Origin: Carboxylicivirga sp964602515
GTDB taxonomy: Bacteria > Bacteroidota > Bacteroidia > Bacteroidales > Marinilabiliaceae
Assembly: GCA_964602515.1 (NCBI GenBank)
Contig: CAZRRJ010000005.1
Span: 243,897 to 307,896, forward strand
Length of the DNA stretch: 64,000 nucleotides
Direction of reading: 5' to 3'
Part shown: positions 47,032-55,604 of the stretch, piece by piece
Numbering within the stretch: the stretch's first letter is position 1
Layout: each line of letters opens with the position of its first letter
Translations under genes and position numbers: made by a program
The notes under the pieces: model-generated
The model's database searches: none
Told to the model about the DNA's origin: nothing
Seen by the model: the letters and a program-made list of their open reading frames with translations, nothing else

Positions 47032-47730
47032 TTGCCAAAAAATCAAATTACAGTGAGTCAGAAAGAACTACAGCAAATGATTCTTGAAGGAGAACATCAA
47101 AATCAAGATTTTAAATTTGCAATTACAGATACAAAAAAAATAGCACGCTCTATTGCTGCATTTGCTAATACGGATGGAGGTCGTTTACTAATTGGAGTAA
47201 AAGACAATGGTAAAATCGCAGGAGTTGAATCTGATGAAGAGTATTATATGATAGAGTCGGCTGCAAAAATGCATTGTCGTCCATCTGTAGATTTTGAAAC
47301 TCAGAAATGGGAATCAGCAGGAAAAACAGTGCTTGAAATTATTATTAAAAAAAGTAAAAAGCGTCCTCATTCGGCTCCTGATAAAGATGGTAAACCTACT
47401 TATTATGTGCGTGTAAAAGATCAGAATCTGGTTGCTAACCGTATTTTAACTGAAGTATGGAAAAAAGAGAAACAGCCTGGCGGTGCCATGCTTAAGATTA
47501 AATACGCCGAAAGTAAGTTATTAACTTACTTAGAAATCAATGGGTATATCACCTTTTCCAAATTTTGCGGAATGGCTAATATTAGCCCTAGAAAAGCAGA
47601 AAAAATACTGATTAACCTAATACACATGAAGGTTATTGAGATGGATATTACGGAACAGCAAATATTCTATAAAATGAATAGTAAACCGGAATACCCTGAG
47701 CCTAACCAAGGCTTACCTGAAGACTGGTAA
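47032..47730 (+). CDS. AlbA-type (Schlafen AlbA_2) DNA-binding-domain protein
   Basis: This 232-residue protein has an AlbA_2-like domain: GEHQNQDFKFAITD, KIARSIAAFANTDGGRLLIGVKDNG, and the KDGKPTYYVRVKDQNLVAN end (about residues 20-140). A winged-helix-like C-terminal region follows (about 155-215). In-frame upstream sequence has no ATG before a stop at 46993-46995. Start options are TTG at 47032, GTG at 47053 or ATG at 47077; I used TTG because it keeps the full N-terminal helix. AlbA_2 proteins bind DNA or RNA and are often annotated as ATP-binding regulators. Its target is unknown. It converges with the serine-hydrolase gene with only 4 nt between stops. Confidence 0.85.
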   Translation: MPKNQITVSQKELQQMILEGEHQNQDFKFAITDTKKIARSIAAFANTDGGRLLIGVKDNGKIAGVESDEEYYMIESAAKMHCRPSVDFETQKWESAGKTVLEIIIKKSKKRPHSAPDKDGKPTYYVRVKDQNLVANRILTEVWKKEKQPGGAMLKIKYAESKLLTYLEINGYITFSKFCGMANISPRKAEKILINLIHMKVIEMDITEQQIFYKMNSKPEYPEPNQGLPEDW

Positions 47731-47734
47731 AACA

Positions 47735-49591
47735 TCAATCTAATTGATTTAAAGCATCATAAAAAATCTGCTGGATGTTTGGTCTAACATTCATCCGGTA
47801 GATTAATGAATTGTCACGAGTTGGATAAACTCTGTTTGATAAAAAGATAAATACCATCTCATATTCAGGATCAACCCAAACAAAAGTTCCAGTAAATCCA
47901 CTGTGCCCAAAACTTGCTGTACTAACAGCAGGAGCAGGGTAGCTGTCCTTAATAGATAGTGTATCATTCCCTAACAAAGGTTTATCAAAACCAGCTCCAC
48001 GCCTATTATCGTTTTCCGGGTATTGCACCTTCGTAAAGTTATTAAAGGTTTTTTCAGAAATATATACCTCTCCTGCATAACTTCCTTTATTTAAATACAT
48101 CTGCATAACTTTAGCCAAATCATCCGCTTTTGCAAATAAGCCAGCATTACCTGAAACACCCCCCATTATAGCAGCAGCCTCATCATGCACCAAGCCTTTT
48201 ATCTGTTTTTTTCTAAAATTATAATCATACTCTGTTGGTACAATTCTACTTTGGTTTACCTTATCTAAAGGATTATAAAGCAATGAAGAAGCACCCAGTG
48301 GTTTACAAACAGAATCATATAAAAAAGCTTCATAATCCGTTTTAAATATTTGCGACAGTAACTCAGGATATATCATATATGATAAACCGCTGTACTTGTA
48401 CTTTTTTTCGGGTAACAGAGTAGATTTCCGAATGACCTTATAAACTTCCTTCTTAAACTTATATGATAAATATAAATGTTGATCAATCTTTATATCATTA
48501 TTATTTTCAGGCAATAAAGTGTACCATTTTGTACTGTAACTATTATCCTTTAATGTCATAGGATAATAGTTAATGTATGGTTTTAATTGTGCCTGATGTG
48601 CTAGTACCTCCCTAAAAGAGATCTTATCTTTATTTGATCGATGAAATAACTTAGTTTGCCAATCTTTCCAGTAATTTGAAAAAGGTTTATCCAAATCAAT
48701 CAAACCTTTATCACACGCCTTCATAATTAAAGGTAAAGGTCCTGTAATTTTTGTAACAGATGCTAAATCATAAATATCATGCAATTGTACAGCAATCCGC
48801 TTTTCATATGTATGGTATCCATATGCCCGATTAAATATAACATCTCCCTTGATGGCTACGAGTACTCTACAACCAGGAAAAGCACCAGCCTGAATAGCCT
48901 TGGTAACAATGGAATCTACTGTTTTAATAATATACGTCCCAGATATACCAACACTTTCAGCAGGGAAATACCGAAGCCTTCCATTAGCTGAAATCTGCTT
49001 TCCTGTACCCACCAAAAATTCTTCAGAGATATTTGATTTCAATTTTCCTTTAATATCCAAAGCACCAAATATGGCCTGTACGCTTAAATCACGAGCAATA
49101 GCTGTATTGGTTGGTATCAAAAGAAAATTATCAACCTGCTCTATCAGTGCGGTATCTACTTGACTTTCATCACCAAAATAAACAACAGAAATAGAAGCAT
49201 CACATAATGAACTTAATACAGTAATATCTATATGCGCTATATTATCCAACAATAAAATAAAATGCTTGTTATTGCTCTTAGTAGCTAACTCGCTATAATT
49301 TACCTTATTTCCATCAAGAACCAGGCATTCCTGATACCTCCAGATATTAGTTTTCCATTCTTCAATTTTGCTAAATGTAATAAATACAGTATTACATGAA
49401 GTTAAACTTTTAATAGGAAAATTAGCCTTCTGCTGTTTTACTAATACAATACCATCACTAACATTACGGTATGTTTCAAGTACCTTTAACGAAGCTTCCT
49501 TTTCTGTTCTATCTAAATGATGATTACTTTGGGCACGATTACTCAAAACAGATAGAAAACCCACAAATACTACCAAACCAAGATGTTTCAT
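47735..49591 (-). CDS. Beta-lactamase-family serine hydrolase with GH3-C-terminal-like N-domain
   Basis: This 618-residue protein has a signal peptide (residues 1-20) and two domains. The C-terminal 400 residues are a beta-lactamase/AmiE-like serine hydrolase with SVTK (nucleophile at about 278), YSGLSY (about 402) and HSGFTG (about 564). The N-terminal 210 residues (SDGIVLVKQQ, later LLDNIAHID) resemble the C-terminal domain of GH3 NagZ enzymes, as in the Bacteroidota NagZ-beta-lactamase fusions of about 1000 residues. The GH3 barrel itself is missing. It lies just downstream of a namZ-like gene, so the pair is probably for peptidoglycan recovery. Confidence 0.82.
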   Translation of the reverse strand: MKHLGLVVFVGFLSVLSNRAQSNHHLDRTEKEASLKVLETYRNVSDGIVLVKQQKANFPIKSLTSCNTVFITFSKIEEWKTNIWRYQECLVLDGNKVNYSELATKSNNKHFILLLDNIAHIDITVLSSLCDASISVVYFGDESQVDTALIEQVDNFLLIPTNTAIARDLSVQAIFGALDIKGKLKSNISEEFLVGTGKQISANGRLRYFPAESVGISGTYIIKTVDSIVTKAIQAGAFPGCRVLVAIKGDVIFNRAYGYHTYEKRIAVQLHDIYDLASVTKITGPLPLIMKACDKGLIDLDKPFSNYWKDWQTKLFHRSNKDKISFREVLAHQAQLKPYINYYPMTLKDNSYSTKWYTLLPENNNDIKIDQHLYLSYKFKKEVYKVIRKSTLLPEKKYKYSGLSYMIYPELLSQIFKTDYEAFLYDSVCKPLGASSLLYNPLDKVNQSRIVPTEYDYNFRKKQIKGLVHDEAAAIMGGVSGNAGLFAKADDLAKVMQMYLNKGSYAGEVYISEKTFNNFTKVQYPENDNRRGAGFDKPLLGNDTLSIKDSYPAPAVSTASFGHSGFTGTFVWVDPEYEMVFIFLSNRVYPTRDNSLIYRMNVRPNIQQIFYDALNQLD

Positions 49592-49600
49592 ATCAACACA

Positions 49601-50779
49601 TTAAGGATAAAGTAAATACCGTGTCCTTAGAGTCGAATAAAAATTCAACTCATCTTTCCAGGAGTTTCTGATCTCTTCTTCACTCTTTCCTGATAAAAGT
49701 TGTTCCTGAAGTGTTGAATTACCGGCTAGAAGATTAAACCATCTTTTTCTACTAATAAAATCAGGATTATATTTAGAGCGTTCATAAAAATACAATAGAT
49801 AGCTTAAGCTAAACCTGTGCGTTAAATTCTCATTTCGCAGATCTACACCATAACACACTTTATCTTTTTGAAGAGGTGACTTAGACATACCATCAATAGT
49901 TACCGGAATAAAAGAAAAATTCCCATATTCAGGATCAGGATAACCAATAACCTGAAATGGCATATAAGTTCCTCTGCCAACGCTAACATTGGTCGCTTCA
50001 AAGAAACAAAGTGATGGATACAGGCGTACTGACAAATCATTTGGCAGGTTGGGAGATGGTTTTACCGGTAATGAATAAAACATCGAGTGCTTATAATGAT
50101 CCATATTAATTACTGTTAGGTCACATTGCATACTATTTTTTAACCATGCTTCTCCATTAATCATCAAAGCCAGTTCACCAACTGTTAAACCATGTACAAC
50201 AGGAATCGGATGCATCCCTACAAAAGACTGGTATTTTAAATCCAGAACCGGACCATCAAAATAATCTCCATTTGGGTTTGGCCGATCAAAAACCAACATT
50301 GGTATATTATTTTCAGCACAAGCTTCCATCATATAGTGCATTGATGAAATATATGTATAAAAACGTACACCTACATCCTGAATATCGAATACAACAATAT
50401 CAATGCCTTCTAAATCATTAACCGTCGGCTTCTTATTTGCCCCGTAAAGTGATACCACAGGCAATCCTGTTTTTGAGTCGATACCACTTATAACATGTTC
50501 TCCAGCATCAGCATGCCCCCTAAAGCCATGCTCTGGAGCGTAAATTTTTGCAACATTAATATCTCTGCTGATAAGCGTATCGACCAAATGAGTACCCTTA
50601 ACAATCGAAGTATGATTAACCAACAGGCCTACTCGCTTATTATTTAATAAAGGTAAATACTCATCAATCTTCTCACAACCAAGTCGTAATAACTTAGTTT
50701 CATTTTCTTTAGACGATAAATGACATGAGTATAACATTAGAAAATTAACGAGCAAGTATGTAAATAATTTGTAATACAT
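49601..50779 (-). CDS. namZ: NamZ-like exo-beta-N-acetylmuramidase lipoprotein (DUF1343)
   Basis: This 392-residue protein has a lipoprotein signal peptide with an LYSC lipobox near residue 19. The DUF1343/NamZ family features are VGLLVNHTSIV, YAPEHGFRGHADAGEH, GVRFYTYISSMHYMMEAC, FDRPNPNGD and ATNVSVGRGTYMPFQVIG, in order and at full length. NamZ enzymes remove MurNAc from the non-reducing ends of peptidoglycan fragments. In Bacillus subtilis namZ is clustered with nagZ and amiE genes. The next gene, a beta-lactamase family member with a GH3-like N-domain, begins 9 nt later, a matching context. Confidence 0.9.
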   Translation of the reverse strand: MYYKLFTYLLVNFLMLYSCHLSSKENETKLLRLGCEKIDEYLPLLNNKRVGLLVNHTSIVKGTHLVDTLISRDINVAKIYAPEHGFRGHADAGEHVISGIDSKTGLPVVSLYGANKKPTVNDLEGIDIVVFDIQDVGVRFYTYISSMHYMMEACAENNIPMLVFDRPNPNGDYFDGPVLDLKYQSFVGMHPIPVVHGLTVGELALMINGEAWLKNSMQCDLTVINMDHYKHSMFYSLPVKPSPNLPNDLSVRLYPSLCFFEATNVSVGRGTYMPFQVIGYPDPEYGNFSFIPVTIDGMSKSPLQKDKVCYGVDLRNENLTHRFSLSYLLYFYERSKYNPDFISRKRWFNLLAGNSTLQEQLLSGKSEEEIRNSWKDELNFYSTLRTRYLLYP

Positions 50780-50800
50780 ATGACCTTTTTTTGTAAAAAT

Positions 50801-50829
50801 AAAAAAAAACGGAACGAATTGTTCCGTTT
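50801..50829 (-). terminator. Rho-independent terminator after the DUF3467 gene
   Basis: A perfect 9-bp stem AAACGGAAC / GTTCCGTTT (50807-50815 and 50821-50829) with a 5-nt loop is followed on the minus strand by nine T residues. Confidence 0.85.
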
Positions 50830-50853
50830 CATATATATATAATTGTCACTTTA

Positions 50854-51174
50854 TTATGCTTGGCCTGCCGGACCAAAATTCATTGGCACCATAGAATCCT
50901 GTCCACTGTTATCAGTATTTTTAATCGGCCCGTGTAATTGCTCAAATCTCGTTATATTATCCTTTAATGCATGCATCAGTCGCTTTGCATGTTCAGGTGT
51001 CAATATAATACGGGATTTTACCTGTGCCTTTGGTACTCCAGGCATAATGCGTACAAAATCTACAACAAACTCTGATGGAGAGTGTGTAATAATTGCCAGA
51101 TTAGAATAAGTACCTTGCGATACCTCCTCATTTAACTCAATATTTAATTGATTTTGGTTCTTTTTTTCTTCCAT
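50854..51174 (-). CDS. DUF3467 family protein
   Basis: This 106-residue protein is in the DUF3467 family, with NLAIITHSPSEFVVDFVRIMPGVPKAQVKSRIILTPEHAKRLM in order. Members sit directly downstream of rpoC in many Bacteroidota. The N-terminus is charged. The gene lies beyond a strong terminator and before another one, so it may have its own promoter. Function is unknown. Confidence 0.9.
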   Translation of the reverse strand: MEEKKNQNQLNIELNEEVSQGTYSNLAIITHSPSEFVVDFVRIMPGVPKAQVKSRIILTPEHAKRLMHALKDNITRFEQLHGPIKNTDNSGQDSMVPMNFGPAGQA

Positions 51175-51188
51175 AATTAACTACTTAT

Positions 51189-51224
51189 AAAAAAGGGGAA
51201 GACACAATAATGTACTTCCCCCCT
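51189..51224 (-). terminator. Terminator after rpoC
   Basis: On the minus strand GGGGAAG (from 51221 down) pairs with CTTCCCC (51201-51195), followed by six T residues (51194-51189). It ends the rpo-rpl transcript. Confidence 0.8.
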
Positions 51225-51249
51225 CTTTAAATTATATTATAAAATACAA

Positions 51250-54200
51250 TTACTCAACATCACCACCAACTACTTCTTTGCTCACTAGCTTATCAAACTC
51301 TTCTCTGGAACCAACAACAATGTTACGGTAATTGCGTACACCCGTACCTGCTGGTATTAAGTGACCGCAAATAACATTCTCTTTCAAACCATCAAGCTTA
51401 TCAACCTTACCTTGTATAGCGGCTTCATTAAGAACTTTTGTTGTTTCTTGGAAGGAAGCAGCAGACATGAAACTCTTCGTTTGAAGAGCAGCACGTGTAA
51501 TACCTTGTAACACCTGACTGGATGTTGCAGGAACGGCTTCACGAGCAGTTACCAACTTAAGATCACGACGTTTTAACTGTGAATTCTCATCACGAAGGCG
51601 ACGAGCAGTAATAATCATACCAGCTTTTAATGTTGTAGAATCACCAGCATCTTCTACTACCTTTTTACTCCAGATGTTGTCATTCTCTTCCATGAACTCA
51701 ATCTTGTCAACAATCTGCTTCTCAAGGAACTTAGTGTCACCCGGATCAGCAATATCAACTTTACGCATCATCTGGCGCACAATAATTTCGAAGTGCTTAT
51801 CGTTGATTTTCACCCCTTGTAAACGGTATACATCCTGTACTTCATTTACAATATACTCCTGAACAGCTGTCGGGCCTTTAATACTCAGAATATCATTAGG
51901 TGTTGTAGCTCCATCAGAAAGTGGAGTACCTGCCCGTACATAATCATTCTCTTGTACCAATATTTGCTTAGATAAAGAAACAAGATATTTCTTAACATCA
52001 CCAGCTTTGGTTGTTACAATAATTTCACGATTACCACGCTTTATCTTACCAAAAGTAACCTCTCCATCTACTTCTGACACAACAGCAGGATTACTTGGAT
52101 TTCGCGCTTCGAAAAGCTCAGTTACTCTAGGAAGTCCCCCTGTAATATCACCTGCTTTACCAACTGCACGTGGTATCTTAGCAAGAATCTGTCCTTGTTC
52201 AACAGAATCACCTTCTTCAACAGCCATGTGCGCTCCTACAGGCAAGTTATAATTCTTCAATACCTCACCATCACTACTTAGGACACGTAAACCAGCATTC
52301 TTAGTTTTATCACGCGTTTCGGTAATTACTTTCTCTCGGAAACCTGTCTGCTCATCTGATTCTTCTTTATAAGTAACACCATCGATCATATTCTCGAAAC
52401 CAATCTTACCTTTTTTCTCAGAAATAATTAGAGCATTATATGGATCCCATTCACAAATCACATCATCCTTCTTGATTTCAGCACCATTCTTAATGAATAG
52501 TTTTGCACCATAAGGTATTGGGTGAGTTGTTAAAACAATATTAGTATTTTTGTCAATGATCCGTAATTCAGCCAATCGCCCAATTACAACATCAACATCT
52601 TCACCTTCTTCAGTTTTTGATGGTACAGTACGTAACTCATCTATCTCAACAAAACCATCATATTTAGCAAGAATTCTGTTTTCTGAAGTAATATTACCTG
52701 CAGTACCACCCACATGGAACGTTCTTAAGGTTAACTGTGTACCTGGCTCACCAATTGATTGGGCAGCAATAACACCAACAGACTCACCTAACTGAACCAT
52801 TCGACCAGTTGCAAGATTACGACCGTAACATTTACCACACACACCCTTCTTCGATTCACAAGTTAATACCGAACGTATTTCAACACGCTCTATTGGTGAA
52901 GAATCAATAATCCGGGCGTTTTCTTCCGAAATTTCACTACCTGACTTCTGAATTAATTCACCTGTATTTGGGTGATAGATATCATGTACAGAAACACGCC
53001 CAAGAATGCGTTCATATAGTGAAGCTACAATCTCTTCATTATTCTTAATATCAGTTGCCGTTAATCCTCTTAAAGTTCCACAGTCATCTTCAAGAATAAC
53101 CACATCTTGAGATACATCAACTAATCGACGAGTTAAATAACCTGCATCGGCTGTTTTTAAAGCCGTATCTGCCAAACCTTTACGGGCACCGTGAGTAGAA
53201 ATAAAGTACTCAAGTACAGACAATCCTTCTTTAAAGTTCGAAAGAATCGGGTTCTCAATAATTTGTCCCCCTTCTGCTCCGGACTTTTGTGGTTTTGCCA
53301 TAAGCCCCCTCATACCAGATAACTGACGAATCTGCTCCTTAGATCCCCTCGCTCCTGAATCAAGCATCATATAAACAGAGTTGAAGCCCTGATTATCTGT
53401 ACTAATCTGATTCATTAATGTTTGGGTCAGTCGAGCATTAACATGTGTCCAAATATCAATTATCTGATTGTAACGTTCGTTGTTAGTAATGAAACCCATG
53501 TTATAGTTATTCACTACCTCTTCAACCTCGTCATACCCTTCCTGTACAAGTGTTTCTTTCTCGGCAGGAATAATTACATCACCTAAATTGAAAGAAAGAC
53601 CACCTTCAAAAGCCATACGGTAACCAAGATTCTTAATATCATCAAGGAAAGCTGCAGTACGAGGCGTTCCACAAACCTTATGTACATTACCAATAATGTC
53701 ACGAAGTGCTTTCTTTGTTAGAATCTCATTAATATAACCCGCTTCTTTAGGTACAAATTCGTTGAAAAGTATTCTACCTACAGTGGTTTCAATAATTTGT
53801 TCTACTATTTCACCTTTATCATTGGTATCTGACGTTTTCACCTTAACAATAGCATGTAAATCTACACGTCTCTCGTTAAAAGCAATCTTTGTTTCGGCCG
53901 GTGAATAGAATAGTAATCCTTCTCCTTTAGCACCCTCGCGAGGTTTAGTCATATAATAAAGACCAAGAACCATATCCTGTGATGGTACAGTAATAGGTGC
54001 ACCATTAGCAGGGTTAAGAATGTTTTGAGAAGCTAGCATAAGCATTTGGGCTTCCAAAATAGCAGCATTACCAAGAGGTAAGTGAACAGCCATCTGGTCA
54101 CCATCAAAATCCGCATTAAATGCGGCACAAGCTAATGGGTGAAGCTGGATAGCCTTACCTTCAATAAGCTTTGGCTGAAAAGACTGAATACCTAAACGGT

Positions 54201-55524
54201 GAAGCGTTGGAGCACGGTTTAAAAGAACGGGATGCCCTTTCAATACGTTTTCCAGAATATCCCAAACAACTGGATCCTTTCTATCAACAATCTTTTTTGC
54301 AGATTTAACCGTTTTCACAACACCACGCTCTATAAGCTTACGGATAACAAACGGTTTATAAAGTTCGGCAGCCATATCTTTTGGGATACCGCACTCATGC
54401 ATATTTAACTCAGGTCCAACTACAATTACCGAACGTGCCGAGTAATCAACACGCTTACCAAGTAAGTTCTGACGGAAACGTCCTTGCTTACCTTTTAAAC
54501 TGTCACTTAATGACTTTAAAGGACGATTTGAATCTGTTTTTACCGCATTTGATTTACGAGAATTATCAAACAAAGAGTCAACAGATTCCTGAAGCATACG
54601 CTTTTCATTACGCAAAATAACCTCAGGAGCCTTAATCTCAATCAATCGCTTTAATCGGTTATTACGAATAATAACACGTCTGTAAAGATCATTAAGGTCA
54701 GATGTTGCAAAACGACCACCATCCAATGGCACAAGCGGACGTAATTCCGGTGGAATTACAGGCACCACTTTTACGATCATCCATTCAGGACGATTAATGC
54801 CTTGTGAATCACGAAACGACTCAACAACATTAAGACGCTTTAAAGCCTCATTTTTTCTCTGCTGAGATGTTTCTGTATTAGCTTTATGCCTTAAATCGTA
54901 TGACAATGAATCCAATTCTATACGTCCTAACAACATATGCAATGCGTCAGCACCCATTTTTGCAATAAACTTGTTTGGATCATCATCATCTAGATATTGA
55001 TTATCTTTTGGAAGGGTTTCCAGAATATCTAAATATTCTTCTTCCGTTAAGAAATCCATCTTATTAATACCATCTTCTGATTTGATACCTGCTTGAATAA
55101 CAACATATCGCTCATAATAAATAATGGTATCTAGTTTTTTAGTTGGTAGACCAAGCAAGTAACCAATCTTATTTGGTAACGACTTGAAATACCAAATATG
55201 CGCAACAGGTACTACCAATGAAATATGTCCCATTCTTTCACGACGCACTTTCTTCTCAGTAACTTCAACACCACATCGATCGCAGACAATACCACGGTAT
55301 CTGATTCGCTTATATTTACCACAGTGACATTCATAATCCTTCACCGGACCAAATATTCTTTCACAGAATAATCCGTCGCGTTCAGGCTTATATGTTCGGT
55401 AATTTATTGTTTCCGGTTTTAATACTTCACCACTTGACATCTCCAAAATTTCTTCAGGAGAAGCTAAACCGATAGTGATTTTATTAAAGCTGGCCTTTTG
55501 TTTCTGATCTCTTCTAAATGCCAT
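51250..55524 (-). CDS. rpoC: DNA-directed RNA polymerase subunit beta'
   Basis: This 1424-residue protein is a full-length beta' subunit. Key motifs are the zinc finger CHCGKYKRIRYRGIVCDRCG (about 70-90), the catalytic NADFDGDQMAVHLPL loop (about 463-477, three Asp), and the second zinc site CESKKGVCGKCYGRN (about 890). The length and Bacteroidota-specific inserts are normal. It starts 80 nt after rpoB. The gene is intact and essential, with no sign of transfer. Confidence 0.99.
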   Translation of the reverse strand: MAFRRDQKQKASFNKITIGLASPEEILEMSSGEVLKPETINYRTYKPERDGLFCERIFGPVKDYECHCGKYKRIRYRGIVCDRCGVEVTEKKVRRERMGHISLVVPVAHIWYFKSLPNKIGYLLGLPTKKLDTIIYYERYVVIQAGIKSEDGINKMDFLTEEEYLDILETLPKDNQYLDDDDPNKFIAKMGADALHMLLGRIELDSLSYDLRHKANTETSQQRKNEALKRLNVVESFRDSQGINRPEWMIVKVVPVIPPELRPLVPLDGGRFATSDLNDLYRRVIIRNNRLKRLIEIKAPEVILRNEKRMLQESVDSLFDNSRKSNAVKTDSNRPLKSLSDSLKGKQGRFRQNLLGKRVDYSARSVIVVGPELNMHECGIPKDMAAELYKPFVIRKLIERGVVKTVKSAKKIVDRKDPVVWDILENVLKGHPVLLNRAPTLHRLGIQSFQPKLIEGKAIQLHPLACAAFNADFDGDQMAVHLPLGNAAILEAQMLMLASQNILNPANGAPITVPSQDMVLGLYYMTKPREGAKGEGLLFYSPAETKIAFNERRVDLHAIVKVKTSDTNDKGEIVEQIIETTVGRILFNEFVPKEAGYINEILTKKALRDIIGNVHKVCGTPRTAAFLDDIKNLGYRMAFEGGLSFNLGDVIIPAEKETLVQEGYDEVEEVVNNYNMGFITNNERYNQIIDIWTHVNARLTQTLMNQISTDNQGFNSVYMMLDSGARGSKEQIRQLSGMRGLMAKPQKSGAEGGQIIENPILSNFKEGLSVLEYFISTHGARKGLADTALKTADAGYLTRRLVDVSQDVVILEDDCGTLRGLTATDIKNNEEIVASLYERILGRVSVHDIYHPNTGELIQKSGSEISEENARIIDSSPIERVEIRSVLTCESKKGVCGKCYGRNLATGRMVQLGESVGVIAAQSIGEPGTQLTLRTFHVGGTAGNITSENRILAKYDGFVEIDELRTVPSKTEEGEDVDVVIGRLAELRIIDKNTNIVLTTHPIPYGAKLFIKNGAEIKKDDVICEWDPYNALIISEKKGKIGFENMIDGVTYKEESDEQTGFREKVITETRDKTKNAGLRVLSSDGEVLKNYNLPVGAHMAVEEGDSVEQGQILAKIPRAVGKAGDITGGLPRVTELFEARNPSNPAVVSEVDGEVTFGKIKRGNREIIVTTKAGDVKKYLVSLSKQILVQENDYVRAGTPLSDGATTPNDILSIKGPTAVQEYIVNEVQDVYRLQGVKINDKHFEIIVRQMMRKVDIADPGDTKFLEKQIVDKIEFMEENDNIWSKKVVEDAGDSTTLKAGMIITARRLRDENSQLKRRDLKLVTAREAVPATSSQVLQGITRAALQTKSFMSAASFQETTKVLNEAAIQGKVDKLDGLKENVICGHLIPAGTGVRNYRNIVVGSREEFDKLVSKEVVGGDVE

Positions 55525-55604
55525 ATAGCGTAGAGTATTATTGTAATTTATATAATATGGATATCAAGAGAATAGTGCAAGCACTACCCTCTTCGATCAG
55601 ACTA

